Origin: Ceratobasidium sp. AG-K
Taxonomy: Eukaryota > Basidiomycota > Agaricomycetes > Cantharellales > Ceratobasidiaceae
Reading direction: 5' to 3'
Length of the DNA stretch: 64,000 nt
Assembly: GCA_037039685.1 (NCBI GenBank)
Contig: JAWNGF010000001.1
Span: forward strand, 496,001 to 560,000
Below are positions 1 through 11,158 of this stretch, piece after piece (the stretch's first letter is position 1; every line of letters begins with the position of its first letter). The notes under the pieces are model-generated. The model searched no databases. It was given only the letters and a program-made list of their open reading frames with translations, and was not told where the DNA came from. The position numbers were made by a program, and so were the translations under genes.

Positions 1-1132
1 GAGGTGTCTTCTTCCCGGTAGAGGCCTTGATCTGTTGCAATTTCTGATCAATGGAGATTGCAAGAGTGATCCATTGATTAAGGTTAAGGCGCCTTTTGGT
101 TCCGTCTTTGTTGATAAGGGAGAGCTCAAATTGTGCCAGTTCTGTTTTGATTTCCAGCTTGAGTCCTTCCTTGAATTGGTTGATAAGAGCTTCTTGCCCC
201 CAATTTACGTCAACCATGTGAAAGCGGAATTCCGTTGCATAATTTGCTACCAAGTTGACCTGCTTGCTCTTTCAGATATTGGCCTCCGCCTTGGCCTTCT
301 TGTTAGGGTCGCTGAATTGCTCCATGAAGTGTGTGTTGAACCTTTCCCATGACGTTAGGTTTTGGTCTGGAACTCCATTGTTCATAGATCGGAGTAACAC
401 CTGTGCCCAGTGTGTAGTGGACCTGTTATCCAATTTGAAATTCGCTAATGCTTCTCTAATTTGTTCTTGTCCCAAACTGTATTGGTTGCCCAGCCTGACA
501 AAGTAACTTTCCATCTGGGTGATGAACATCTCTGCTCCTTCTCCTTTCTTCCCATCAAAAGCTTCTGGTCTAGTTACTTTTGGACGTCTAGTTTCTCTTC
601 TGTTATCAGGATTTTCTGTGAGCTGACAAAGTCTTTGTTCCAATTTGTTGATTCTGGTTGATTCTGCTTTGGGGTGGGGAGGTGATACAGCATGTAAGGA
701 TGCTTCATCCATCTGTTTGCGCATGTTGTTGATAGCTTCTTGGATGGAGTTAATTTGTTTGATGGTGATCCTTCCATCTCCCCTGAGCTCTTCTATCCCT
801 TGGGTAACTGCCTCATTCCAGGCTAATTGTCCCTGCCTTGTGGTGTTGAGAACTTCCTGTACATTATTCACAAGTCCTTGCATGTTTGTGACTTCATTTC
901 TCAGGCGGATCACGTCCTGTCCAACTAGGAAGCTGTTGTGTTCACTGTTTTGCGTGGCATTAAGGATGTCCGTGAGGGTTCCTTGTAGGGTGTTGATGGA
1001 ATTGTTAAAGATTTGTTGGTTGTTAGCCAATACTTGAGTGGATTGTTCTACTCTCATTCCATCAATGACCCTTAGAAGTGCATTGTGTCTTCCGAGCTGA
1101 AGATTGTTGAGGTCATCAAGATTGCTAATCAC
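1..1132 (-). pseudogene. gag: R1 gag (capsid region), broken
   Basis: This is the central and C-terminal part of a retrotransposon Gag. The open stretch 1132-272 encodes 286 residues: an N-terminal region rich in Gln, Asn and Leu heptad-like spacing, then the capsid segment with KVTRPEAFDGKKGEG and FITQMESYF. The R6 gag at 50666-49644 is closely similar over its whole length. A TGA at about 271 replaces a Trp codon (TGG) of R6, after which the same frame continues to the window edge. The zinc knuckle expected after this point is not in the window. The first part of this gag is at 8323-8892, beyond R2. Confidence 0.85.
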
Positions 1133-1179
1133 GGTTCTACTGCTGGAGCTGGAACTTGGGCTGGGAACTCCAGGGGCAC

Positions 1180-1601
1180 TGTCACGACCTTTTGTTTGCC
1201 TTGTTTGTTGTTCTGTTTGGTCTCGTTCTGCTCACCTTGGCGCATTTAGTCGCTATTATGTAAGCCATGACCGCGGGACATGCTCACCTGGCTAGCTTCA
1301 CTTGTTCCTTGTTTTCCATGGACTTGTCACGCCTCCTTTGTTCTGTCCTCACTTCTCTCGGATTCCTTCTCTCTCCCCTTTGTCGCATACTCTCTATTGT
1401 ACATAGCCACAGTAGATAGTACATATACCAGCGACACCAGTCTTGCTACCACAAGACTTGTTCTCTTGTCGTTTCCCCATCACCCACCGCGTGACTCACT
1501 TAGGCCTTAGTTGCCGCCCATTCAACCTTTGCTGTTGTCCCAACCCCCATCCTCACTGCCTGTGGAGTCTCAGCCTCCAAGGTTTGGTTAGGGTTGTGAC
1601 A
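1180..1601 (+). repeat. R2 5' LTR (family L1)
   Basis: The 422-bp repeat matches 7901-8322 nearly throughout and has the terminal inverted hexamer TGTCAC/GTGACA. A TATA-like ATATA lies near 1423. About 30 nt downstream is AAGACTTGTTCT (1453-1464), which I take to be at or near the RNA start because it pairs exactly with the primer site just inside the element. Confidence 0.93.
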
Positions 1602-1603
1602 CT

Positions 1604-1615
1604 AGAACAAGTCTT
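1604..1615 (+). other. R2 self-primer binding site
   Basis: AGAACAAGTCTT begins two bases after the LTR end and is the exact reverse complement of AAGACTTGTTCT at 1453-1464 in the LTR. No TGG-starting tRNA-type primer site follows the LTR. This is the arrangement known for Tf1/sushi elements, in which the 5' end of the RNA folds back as primer. The role here is inferred from the complementarity and from the same layout in the other LTR families of the window. Confidence 0.7.
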
Positions 1616-2243
1616 CTCGCCTTTGTTGCGGATACAGCCTTTGTCGCTGTCGGAACCAGGTTTATCATCACCGGGTTATCTCTGAGCACCGCACACCCTT
1701 CACCATTGATAGCTAATACCCCTATCTCTCCCCTGCATCATTTACACGTCGAGGCATATTGCAGGTCGCATCTATTAGCACGTTGACAACGTCCCCTATC
1801 CTCTGATATCACTGAGCCATTGCCACCTAATCAGGAAGCGCTGCTCATATATTCTATTGGAACAAGGACCTCTGACACTTTCGCCTTGAACCTACTGTCA
1901 ACTAGGTTCCCCCTTCTATCCATCTCTACCCAGGGGACCTTTCATTTTTGATAATCAACACTACTAGCCATATTTGGTTGCAGCGCACCAGGAAGCGCAC
2001 TTATTATAGCTCATGTCGGTTTACCCACAGGGGGAATTGGTTTCAGGACGCATCAGTAGAACTTTCAGCCTAGGACGCTCAACATCCCAGATTCCAAGTG
2101 CAACCAGCATCATGTCAGGCGAGACAGGGACCTCTTGATCGGATCATACAGTTCAGGGAACCAAGCCATATCAAGTATCATTTGGTGTAGGGGCCCCAGC
2201 GGCTACATGGTCGCCACCCAACGCAAACCGCGATAATGCCTCC
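1616..2243 (+). other. R2 5' leader, no recognised gene
   Basis: These 628 bases lie between the primer site and the first gag ATG. I see no long open frame, structured RNA motif or repeat in them. By position they would hold the packaging signal and translation leader. Confidence 0.5.
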
Positions 2244-3705
2244 ATGCGCACTGGGGATCTCCAAGCCCCAGAGCCAGAAGCAAGTGGACGAGTGGAAACC
2301 AGACCATCAGACCAATATATCGAGAGCCATCTAGAAAGTGGTCAATGGTACAACACTTGCAGGACCACCAATGAGGATATCGCTGCCTTCCTACTTAGAA
2401 TCGCACAACAAGTCGAAATCACTAGTAGACGTGTCAATAATATCCACCAATGGATACTCTACAATTCAGGGGATGGCAACCTAAATCTTCAAAATATTCA
2501 AGCCACTCAAGCCGACGTTCAAACCAATCAAGCGCTCCTCAATACTATGCAAAATGATATGGACATTCTGATTCGCCAGGCCAGGGGACACACTTATCAG
2601 CCTGGTAACCAAGGAAGAGGGGGAAATCTCGACGCATCGCAACCTCAGGGCGGGGCCCCTCTTAATCAACAAGCACTAGGAAGGTCTATTGGGCAATTTA
2701 CACTAGGTCCAGTCCCGCAGCTCCACCTGCCACTAGCACTACTCCTGCTGCCCCCGGACTTCCAAGAAGAGTTTGGCCAGCAAACCCCCTGAGTACAACA
2801 GCAAATGTGGTCAGAAGGCTAGGGACTTTACCTTTGCCTGCAACCTCTACATCAGTACCTCGGACCTGCATTACGATATGATGGATCAGCAGATCCTCTT
2901 CATCATTTCATACCTGAGGGGGGAAGCCAGGGAATGGATTCGTCCTTTCCTTGAGCAGGAAATGGCTGGTGTCCCTCAACCAATCCTTTACAACATGACC
3001 CTCTTTGAAGAAGCCTTCAAAGAGGCCTTTGGCGAGGTAGAGCAAGCAGAAGTTTACCGGCAGAAATATCGAAATCTGAAACAAACCAAGTCGGTGGTCG
3101 ATTATATTTCAAATTTCCGAACTTATTCCGGTGCTCTGGGCTACAATGAGACTACCCTCAAAGACGACTTCTATTCTGGCCTCAAGGACGAAATGCAAGA
3201 TGTCATGTCAATTCAAAACATTGATCGCCATGTTGTTACCCTCACACAGTTGATGAATCATGTGTCTAGGATTGACGCAAACCTTATTGCACGAAATTTG
3301 GAGAAAAAGGCCAAGGGCCCGGAGAAGGTGACACCAAGCGGAACCTTCAAAAAGGTGACCACAAGTGCGACAGCACAGAAGACGAAATTCAAGGAAGGGG
3401 ACAAGATTTACACCATGGGACCAAAAGGCGCAACCAGGGGACAAATTACAAAGATTGGCAAGAACAAGAAAGGGTTCAAGATTCCTACTATCAAATGGGA
3501 AGACAGATCTGAAAGCAAACTTCCATTCCCCTACCTACGCTTAAACACTTGCACGGTGGCAGGAGTTGAGGTGGCAGCGTCCAGCAGTTTGGAACTCACC
3601 TGTTACCACTGTCAAAAGAAGGGTCATATTGCCAAAAATTGCGTCGTCAAAATAGCCGCTTTGGAGGAAGTTTCTGATGAGGAATCAGGAAAAGGCAGTG
3701 TCTGA
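2244..3705 (+). pseudogene. gag: R2 gag, one frameshift
   Basis: Gag builds the virus-like particle. The frame 2244-2792 (182 residues) gives an N-terminal helical region rich in Gln and Asn with evenly spaced hydrophobics. The frame 2773-3705 (310 residues) gives the capsid region (YISNFRTYSGALGYNETTLK) and a CCHC zinc knuckle, CYHCQKKGHIAKNC, near 3604-3645. The two frames overlap around 2773-2792 and align end to end with the single gag of R4, so a one-base indel near 2780 has split the gene. The pol frame starts 45 bases downstream. Confidence 0.85.
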
Positions 3706-3749
3706 AGGGAGCATCAGGCGCCCTAAAGACAGAATTAGATTGTGTTGCT

Positions 3750-6700
3750 ATGGAGAATCGAAATCAGTCTGTAAACAAAATATATTTATGTTCCACCAAA
3801 TATGCAGACCAACTCCGTGTGCCAATAACGATCCAAAGCCTGAAAAACCTTATCACAGTTGCTATGATTGACTCCAGTGCCTCTGGAAACTTCATTAATT
3901 CCAAATATATTGCTAAACATAAAATCCCTACAAAAAAGAAGAAAGTGGTGCGGCGGGTGCAGGTCATTGATGGACGGCCAATAGCAAATGGACTTATTGA
4001 GCGGGAGGCTACCTTCCAAATTATTATGAACAATCATGTGGAGGAAATCACTTGTGACATAGCGCCTTTGGGACGACACACAGTAGTCTTAGGCATACCA
4101 TGGTTGAAAAAGCATAATCCACAAATCGATTGGACAGGAGGAACACTAGAATTCAATTCACACTTCTGTGCGTCCGAATGTCTTTACGGAGAGTGCAGCG
4201 CATTAGAAGGAGGGGTAGTGGGAAAACTTCCCAACAAGTATCTGGAGTTTCAGGACATTTTTGTCGCAAAAGAAGTTGATAAACTCCCACCACATCAACC
4301 CTATGACCTCAAAATTGAACTGGAACCTGGCGCTAAACCCAAGATTGGGGTGGTCTATTTGTTAACCAAAGAAGAAGACCGAATCCTGAAAGCATGGATT
4401 GACAAAAACTTGGAAAAGGGATTCATTGTTCCATCCACCTCTGAATGGGTGTCACCAGTCATGTTTGTCCGTCGCCATGATATTGACGGCGTTCCCCAAC
4501 CACCAAGACTGTGCATGGACTACAGGTACTTAAACAGGTGGACAAAGAAAAACCGTTACCCACTCCCAAGGACTGATGATCTCATCGAACGAGTTAAAGG
4601 AGCCAAGATCTTCACCAAATTGGATTTAAAATCTGGTTACAACCTGGTCAGGGTTGCTGAAGAAGACGTATACAAAACGGCGTTTAGAACAAAATACGGC
4701 CTTTATGAAACCAAGGTCATGCCATTTGGTCTGACCAATGCACTGGCAACCTTCCAGAACATGATGGACCCAGAATTCAGGGACATCAAAGGAGTCTATG
4801 TGGAAATTTACATTGACGACATCTTGATCTTCTCCAAAAACCCAGAAGAACACCCCGCTCATGTCAAAGAAGTACTGCGTAGACTACAACAGATGGGCCT
4901 CTATTGCTCCCTCAAGAAATGTTTGTTCCATGTGCCAAAAGTGGACTATTTAGGCTTGGTAATTTCGGGAGAAGCAGTTGAGATGCAGGAAGAAAAAGTG
5001 TCGGCAATCAAAAAATGGCCAGTTCCAAGGAATGTTACCGATGTTCAAACCTTTCTGGGATTCGCAAACTTCTACAGGTGGTTCATCAAGGGTTATACGC
5101 ACATTGCCAGACCCCTCTATGACCTCACTATGAAAGGGAAACCTTGGGAATGGAATGCAGAGACACAGGCTAGCTTTGAAAGAATGATCCAGGAATTTCT
5201 ACAAGCACCCATCCTGTTACAACCGGATCAAGAAAAAGGGTTCATCATTGAATGTGACGCATCAGACAAAGCCACGGGAGCGGTCCTTAGTCAATATGGA
5301 ATGGATAGCAAACTGCATCCTGTCGCTTTCATGTCCAAGAGCCTATCACCAGCAGAGCAAAACTACAATATTTTTGATAAGGAACTCCTGACAATTATCA
5401 AAGCTTTCAAGGAATGGTGTCATCTATTGGAAGGAACAGAAATTCCAGTTCTACTCATCACCAATCATAAGAATCTAGAGTATTTCATGACCTCCAAAGT
5501 CCTCACCAAGCGTCAAAACAGATGGGCGGTCTTCCTATCAGAATTCAATTTCCAGATCAAATATTGGGCTGGCAGACTCAATGGAAAAGCCGACACACTC
5601 AGTCGGCGGAGCGACCACAATCTAGAAGGGGGGGTAGTCCCTCAAAAACCCCTACTTGCACCTCACATCTTCATCAATTCGGCCGAAGAAACATCTACTG
5701 GCATAGCATCAACGGCGGAGATTCACACTTCCAGTCAAAATCAGCTGCCAAGTGACAAATACACCCAGTCCATTTGGGCGTTCCTCAGCAATCAACCCGA
5801 GAGAGCACCTGCCATGGTCCGGAAGGAATTCGAGGATTGGAAGATCCAAAATAACTTGCTATACAGGAAAGGTTGGGTCTATGTTCCTAGCAACAACAAG
5901 CTCAAGCGACAAATCTTGGAACTCCATCATGACAACAAGGCAGCCGGTCACATGGGGCAAGCAAAGACTTTGGAATTGATCAAGCGGGAATACTGGTGGC
6001 CATCAATGAAGGCGTTTATCAACAAATACGTGTCATCCTGCGACTTGTGTCAACAAAGCAAACCAATCAGCCAGCGCCCCCTAGGAGAATTGCAACCACT
6101 AGAGCTCCCCTCTAAACCCTGGCAACACATTTCAGTTGATATGATTGTCAAACTACCCCTATCAAGAGGCCTAGACTCTATTCTGGTTATTGTCGACACA
6201 CTCACAAAAATGGCACACTTCATTCCCTGTACCAAGAAGATCACATCCCCCAAGTTAGCAGAATTGTTCATGGAACACTGTTGGAAGCTGCATGGTACCC
6301 CGGAAACAGTCATGTCAGATCGAGGCCCCACCTTTGCATCAAGGTTCATGAGAGAACTCTATCAGGCCCTGAAGATTAGACCCAGACTCTCTACCGCTTA
6401 TCACCCTGAGACGGATGGCCAGACAGAACGAATCAACCAAATGGTAGAGGCCTTTCTGCGGACCTACGTATCCTTTAGACAGCATGATTGGGCTTCTTTG
6501 CTTCCCTTTGCCGAATTTGCATAGAACAATTCCTTCCACTCTAGCATTGGCATGACCCCTTTCTTTGCCAACTTGGCTCGTCACCCCTCCATTGATGGCA
6601 CACCATTAGAAGACGGTTCAGTTCCAGAAGCCTCGGCTCACGCCCAGCGCATCCACAACAGCCTGGAAGAAGCCAAAGCAAGCCTGACCCTGAGTAAAGA

Positions 6701-7742
6701 ACGGGACAAGGAATATGCGGACCAACGGCGTCTAGAGGATCCCTTCATCATTGGGGACAAAGTTTGGCTTAGTCATGATCACATCTCTTCGAATCGCCCA
6801 TCAATCAAACTTTCTCAGAAGCGTCTGGGTCCCTTCACAATCTTGGAAGCAGTTGGAAGGAATGCGTACAAACTGGAACTTCCACCATCCATGACCATGC
6901 ATCCGGTAGTCAACGTATCCCGCCTTGCCAAGTATGAAGAAGATGAGATTGAGGGACGTGTTATTGAACCACCACCACCCATTGAGACCCCTGAGGGTGA
7001 GGAAGAATATGAAGTTGAACAGATCCTGTCCTCCAAGGTGGAAAGAGGAATCCTCAAGTACTACGTCAAGTGGAAGGGCTACACGTCAGAACACAATTCC
7101 TGGGAACCAGTGGAGAACCTTGGCAATGCATCAGAACTCATTAGCGAGTTCCACAGGGAACATCCAGAAGCCATCAAGGAAGTCACCAAGGTTACAAGGA
7201 AGCGTTGCCATGAGGAGACAAAGGACGATTCAGCCGCCAAAGAAAAGGAAGAACGGCCCATTCGGCGTTCCAAACGTATTAAAGAAGCGGCGGGAGTCCA
7301 AGCTCCCCACCAAAAAGTTTTTACTTTCCTCTCCTGTGCGCTTAACACATCCACCCCTCGTACTCACACTCCTGCGCCATGCCTGCCCCCCGCCAATCCT
7401 CCAACTCGTTCATGGTCCGCGTCTATGACGACCTCTATACCTGCTCCAGGTCCTTCAAGCAGACGCTCGAACCCACCTGCGACGAGGGCTGTTATTGGCA
7501 CTCAGGCCTCCAGCAGGCCTTCTACTTCATTGTCTCTGGCCGCTATTGGTCAGCTCGTGCCCCCTGCTCCTTCGTGGGCAAGCCCCTCGTTCGCTGGCGC
7601 AACTGGATTGCCCTCGACACCCAAGACATCCACAATGCAGTCTGCATCATGGACGCCTCGTGCAAGGCCCGTCTTGGCCACCCATTTGAGGTCATCAACC
7701 TCACCCAGGACGACGAATGTGCCGACCCCATCATCGAGTTGA
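3750..7742 (+). pseudogene. pol: R2 pol: protease, reverse transcriptase, RNase H, integrase, chromodomain
   Basis: A single frame is broken by one TAG at 6522-6524, where relatives have Tyr (EFAYNN). Protease: MIDSSASGNF at about 3867, with Ser in place of the usual Gly of the Asp-Ser/Thr-Gly site. Reverse transcriptase: catalytic YIDD at 4809-4820. RNase H: CDAS near 5255, and TNHKNLEY near 5460 where relatives have TDH. Integrase: HHCC finger about 5920-6060 and D,D,E at about 6138, 6318 and 6426. A GPF module follows near 6827. The chromodomain is about 7003-7170 (YYVKWKGYTSEHNSWEP). The last part of the frame, about 7320-7742, overlaps ORF3 and is low-complexity, so the real end is probably before it. 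Confidence 0.9.
5622..5637 (+). other. Internal copy of the polypurine tract in R2
   Basis: CTAGAAGGGGGGGTAG is identical, over 16 bases, to the 3' polypurine tract directly before the 3' LTR (7885-7900). It lies at the junction of RNase H and integrase coding sequence. R4 has GGGGGGGTAG at the matching place (20601-20610). It could act as a second start site for plus-strand DNA, like a central polypurine tract; that role is inferred. Confidence 0.55.
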
Positions 7743-7876
7743 CGGACGAGGTGGATTGCAGTTTGTGGAAGGGAAATGGGACGGCTGAGGACCCATTTGT
7801 GTTGGATGACAGGGCGGAGTTTGTGCTTGTGGTCCGCGGGCCTTCTGATATGTCTGTTTTGTCTTTTTCCGAGTAG
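7379..7876 (+). CDS. R2 ORF3: extra reading frame after the chromodomain
   Basis: An uninterrupted 165-codon frame starts with ATGCCTGCC (Met-Pro-Ala) in another frame from pol, overlaps its low-complexity tail, and ends 24 bases before the 3' LTR. It contains eight Cys (for example CSRSF, CDEGC, CIMDASC) and an acidic C-terminal third. I see no signal peptide, membrane segment or known domain. Five other elements here have a frame with the same Met-Pro-Ala start in the same place. The R2 protein is not clearly alignable with them apart from start and position. It survives open although gag and pol are broken. Function unknown. Confidence 0.65.
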   Translation: MPAPRQSSNSFMVRVYDDLYTCSRSFKQTLEPTCDEGCYWHSGLQQAFYFIVSGRYWSARAPCSFVGKPLVRWRNWIALDTQDIHNAVCIMDASCKARLGHPFEVINLTQDDECADPIIELTDEVDCSLWKGNGTAEDPFVLDDRAEFVLVVRGPSDMSVLSFSE

Positions 7877-7884
7877 GCCCCAAC

Positions 7885-7900
7885 CTAGAAGGGGGGGTAG
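7885..7900 (+). other. R2 3' polypurine tract
   Basis: CTAGAAGGGGGGGTAG directly precedes the 3' LTR, the position at which plus-strand DNA synthesis is primed in LTR retrotransposons. Confidence 0.8.
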
Positions 7901-8322
7901 TGTCACGACCTTTTGTTTGCCTCATTTGTTGTTCTGTTTGGTCTCGTTCTGCTCACCTTGGCGCATTTAGTTGCTATTATGTAAGCCATTACCGCGGGAC
8001 ATGCTTGCCTGGCTAGCTTCACTTGTTCCTTGTTTTCCATGGACTTGTCACACCTCCTTTGTTCTGTCCTCGCTTCTCTCGGATTCCTTCTCTCTCCCCT
8101 TTGTCGCATACTCTCTATTGTACATAGCCACAGTAGATAGTACATATACCAGCGACACAAGTCTTGCTACCACAAGACTTGTTCTCTTGTCGTTTCCCCA
8201 TCACCCACCGCGTGACTCACTTAGGCCTTAGTTGCCACCCATTCAACCTTTGCCATTGTCCCAACCCCCATCCTCACTGCCTGTGGAGTCTCGGCCTCCA
8301 AGGTTTGGTTAGGGTTGTGACA
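7901..8322 (+). repeat. R2 3' LTR (family L1)
   Basis: This is the 422-bp counterpart of 1180-1601 with identical length and ends. The visible differences from the 5' copy are mainly C/T and G/A changes, several at CG dinucleotides. After it the R1 sequence resumes with GGGGC. Confidence 0.93.
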
Positions 8323-8892
8323 GGGGCCTTGGTCCTCAGTTGCTGTTGGTTGCTGGGAATACCCTTAAGGTACATATGGTGGTGCTGGGTTTATGGGTGT
8401 CACAGCCTGAGAACTTATTGGGACTGGACTGGCATTGGTAATAGTTCCTCCAATCTGGGGTACTTGAGGAGTGTGGGAGATGTGTGGCATGGGTGGCAGC
8501 CTGATAGGGACAAGGGATATGCCCCCATGCACTTCAGGTTTGGGTGAAAAGGACTGTCTTCTGGGTCCCATGGGCCATAGTGGACGTGAGGGTCCAGGAC
8601 TTGCATTAGAATTTGGGATTCAAATCATGACAGGTGTGGGATTGTAGGTAATATCCCCTGGTTCCCTAGTGACAATTGTAGGTTCTGCCTGAACGACTGA
8701 AACGTTTTTGGTGCTGAATGTTCTGGGCATAGAAGCTTGACTTTGTGGGTGAGACCTTGCTGGTCCTCCGGCCTGTGCTTGTGCGATATCTTGTTTGTTT
8801 AGAGAACCTGTGGGTCTTGCAGTCCTACTTGGTCCTCTCCTTGATGACAATGGTGTTGAGAGGCGTGATCCTGTATCCTCCTGAATGGACAT
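8323..8892 (-). pseudogene. gag: R1 gag, N-terminal part
   Basis: On the minus strand gag starts with an ATG at 8892 (MSIQEDTGSRLSTPL) and stays open to 8620. It then continues, with stops, to the R2 insertion at 8323. Its start, Ser/Pro/Arg-rich composition and the stretch AQAQAGGPARS correspond to the gag starts of R6 (51581) and R7 (48013). The remainder is at 1-1179 on the far side of R2. Confidence 0.75.
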
Positions 8893-8901
8893 GATTGTTT
8901 A

Positions 8902-8913
8902 AGCTTGTTTTGT
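8902..8913 (-). other. R1 self-primer binding site
   Basis: On the minus strand this site reads ACAAAACAAGCT and begins two bases inside the LTR end. It pairs over 12 bases with the segment at 9076-9087 inside the same LTR, which lies just downstream of the minus-strand TATATATA. Layout as in the other families here. Confidence 0.65.
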
Positions 8914-8915
8914 AA

Positions 8916-9372
8916 TGTCATCAGCTTCTTCTTGGTGCCTGTGACACAAGCTGCAATGGAGAGTGGACGGCACTAAGACCTAAGAGACCTCTTGAATTGC
9001 ACCACACTTAAGTGGCTGTAGACTCTTAAGGGTAGGGCTGGTTCAAAGTGTCACTCAAAGGGGATGTTTGACAAGACAAAACAAGCTGGGGTTACCAGGC
9101 TTGTTGGTCCTCTATATATATTCACCAAGTGGCTGAGTCATACAATGCACAGCCACACAAGTCAAGCAAGTCTACCAATCAGGAGTGTCCATGTGAGTGA
9201 TGCTGTATGAACAGACATGACTTGTACAAAAGCACAGCCGCATTACACAGTGTAACAGAAGGAACCACAAGAAGGTGGCAACACGGCAAACAGAAACAGA
9301 AACATGACACAAGGCAAAGTACAGGTGGGCAAGACAACAGGTGAGTCTGATGGAGAGAGCTGGCTCACAACA
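8916..9372 (-). repeat. R1 5' LTR (family L3)
   Basis: This 457-bp member of the L3 family begins, on the plus strand, TGTCATCAGCTTC and ends GGCTCACAACA. It carries the family TATATATA near 9113-9120. Other L3 copies in the window are at 31631, 32282/32758, 32290, 36339, 48035 and 51603. Confidence 0.88.
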
Positions 9373-11141
9373 CTTAGGAGTGTAGATCACATTCAACAGC
9401 AAGTCCTTGAAGTCTTCAACCAATCAGTCAAAAATTTCGAACAAATCAACAATAGGTTGAACAACTTTGACCTCTTGATGAACCAAACCTTACAAGGACA
9501 AACCCAGTGCATTACATGCATTGAAGAAACCCTAGGAAGGATGGCAGAAGGAATGAGAAACATGACCATAACTCTTGGAAGAATTGATGAGGAAGTTACC
9601 AACTGGTTCCAAGATCAAACCACTAGGATGCAAGAAGTCCACCTACAGACAAGGGAAACATTTGACCTTCCTGAACAAATTGGTGCTGATGCCCAAGCAG
9701 AATCCAAACACCAAAAGGAGGAGTCATGACAAACCTCCATTGATGTTCCACAACAAAGAGAGCCACCCCCTCATTTTCCACCACAGGGACAACAATCACC
9801 CTCATTTGAGATACAAGGACATTCTGGGTATCAAATCAGGGATGAAGGAAGAACCTTCATCATCCAAGCAAGTCAAGGAGGCAACAGAGGACACTCTGGT
9901 CCATGCATCAAAATGCCAAAAGCTTTTGAAGGAACCAGGGGAACCGCAGCCAAAACCTTCCTTGCAAGATGTCATGAGCTGACTAAGCTCAGACATTTTA
10001 TTCTGATTTTATACCTTTTTTCCGAACACTTTCCTTTTTTGGTACAAATGTCCCTTGGCGCTTTACTTGTATCATGTGATGTATTTGTCTTTTCATTTGA
10101 TATCAGTGTTGCTCTCCGAACTTCCAGAATGTCAAGTCATATCTCTTATCTTGCTTATCACCGGATGTACTTGGCTTTCCCACACTGATAGATGATGATG
10201 TGGCACTGATCCCTCATGTATATAAACCCAGAGGTCAAGCTGGTTAATGACAAGGCTTGACCTCCTCTCCACTAGGACTTGCTCAATCAAATCCTCTCTA
10301 CTATCACTACTCCTTGGGTTCTAAGACTTGTCTAAGTCAAACCCCTTAACCTTTTATACACCTAATTGATCCAAGTCGGGACACAAGAATGAAGGCTTAT
10401 TTCCAATTGAACCCTACCCCGTATGACACAGATGAACGGTGCATTGTTGCAGTATTGATGAACATGGCAGAAGGGCCTGCTGGAAATTGGGCACAGCCAG
10501 TTCTGAATAGGTACAATGACAGTCTAGACCATCCATGGCTAGACTCATGGGAAGCTGTCCAAGAAGCTTACAACAGACAATGGAGTAACCCCAGCAAGAA
10601 GGTTCAAGCTGAACAGGGGATTCAACAACTTTACCAAAACAAGAGCATATCTGAATACATCTCTGACTTCCAACTTCTTTCCCAAGGACTTGACTGGAAT
10701 GACACGGCCCTGGTGGCACAAATCAGACAAGGCCTGAATTGCTTCATCAAGGCAGAACTCATTTCCAAGGAACTCAGGGACAAAACAGGAGCAGAACAAC
10801 AAGAGCTTGAAGGATGGATCAACATTGCCCTACAAGCAGAAGAAATCAACAAACTGACCAATCCAGTTAGCACAAGGAAGAAGAACAAGCAACAAACTCA
10901 AGCAGAGGGTTCCAGAAACACAAAAGTCAAGGGGGACTTGGTCCCAAAGGAAGAGAAGAAACACCAAAGGGAAAACAACCTCTGCATCAAATGTGGGGAA
11001 GCAGGGCACAATCTTGCTGACTGCACAAGGGAATGGACCTACAAGGACAAAGGAAAGAAACCTATGAAAGGAAAAGCTGCAGAAGTCAGAGTTGAGAAAG
11101 TGGATAAGAATGGATCCACCAATTCCAAGTTGGAAAACTAG
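9373..11141 (+). pseudogene. gag: R3 gag, interrupted by a solo LTR
   Basis: The N-terminal helical part (QILQ-rich, about 9373-9726) ends at a TGA at 9727-9729, after which the same frame stays open to the solo LTR at 9970. With the LTR and one CAAGA copy left out, the frame runs on directly at 10389. The capsid part is 10389-11141 and includes LYQNKSISEYISDFQLLSQG. The CCHC zinc knuckle CIKCGEAGHNLADC is near 10984-11025. Gag stops at 11141, 17 bases before the next open frame. The protein resembles the R8 gag. Confidence 0.85.
9970..10383 (+). repeat. Solo LTR of family L2 in R3 gag
   Basis: This 414-bp copy of the R4 LTR (TGTCATGAGC to GTCGGGACA) is flanked by perfect 5-bp direct repeats CAAGA at 9965-9969 and 10384-10388. 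No internal element sequence is present, so it is the product of LTR-LTR recombination. It keeps the TATATAAA box and the AAGGCTTGACCT self-primer segment. The TGACGTGG motif of R4 is TGATGTGG here. Confidence 0.95.
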
Positions 11142-11158
11142 ATGGGCATCTCTCCACT

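Larger units (their letters stand above)
1180..8322 (+). mobile_element. R2: full-length chromodomain Ty3/gypsy retrotransposon
   Basis: R2 is 7143 bp with two 422-bp LTRs that begin TGTCAC and end GTGACA. The order is gag, protease, reverse transcriptase, RNase H, integrase, chromodomain, extra 3' reading frame, polypurine tract, LTR. It sits inside the gag of R1. GGGGC occurs beside both ends, but the left copy has two extra bases (AC) before the LTR, so the target duplication is imperfect. The LTRs differ at roughly a dozen positions by eye, mostly transitions, so the insertion is old. Gag has one frameshift and pol one stop, and two catalytic-site changes are visible, so it is not expected to be active. 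Confidence 0.93.
1..9372 (-). mobile_element. R1: Ty3/gypsy chromovirus-type element, 5' part, cut by R2 and by the window edge
   Basis: This element reads on the minus strand. Its 5' LTR is 8916-9372, its primer site 8902-8913, and its gag runs 8892-8323 and then 1179-1, with element R2 (1180-8322) inserted between. The two gag pieces are collinear with the uninterrupted gag of R6 (51581-49644), which shows that they belong together. Protease, polymerase, integrase and the 3' LTR lie beyond the left edge. The element abuts R3 gag sequence at 9373, so R1 probably inserted into R3; the matching target duplication would be outside the window. Confidence 0.85.

Noticed and set aside
1280..1510. 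Open frames repeated in both L1 LTRs (also 7971-8231), which look like a conserved protein
   Set aside because: They are conserved only because the LTR is duplicated; they cross promoter and terminal sequence and have no relatives among the other families.
1602..1620. tRNA-type primer binding site
   Set aside because: No TGG-starting match to a tRNA 3' end follows any of the LTRs, whereas the LTR complement is exact.
7320..7742. C-terminal extension of R2 pol beyond the chromodomain
   Set aside because: It is Ser/Thr/Pro/Ala-rich text in the shadow frame of ORF3, so I treated it as a by-product of ORF3 codon use.
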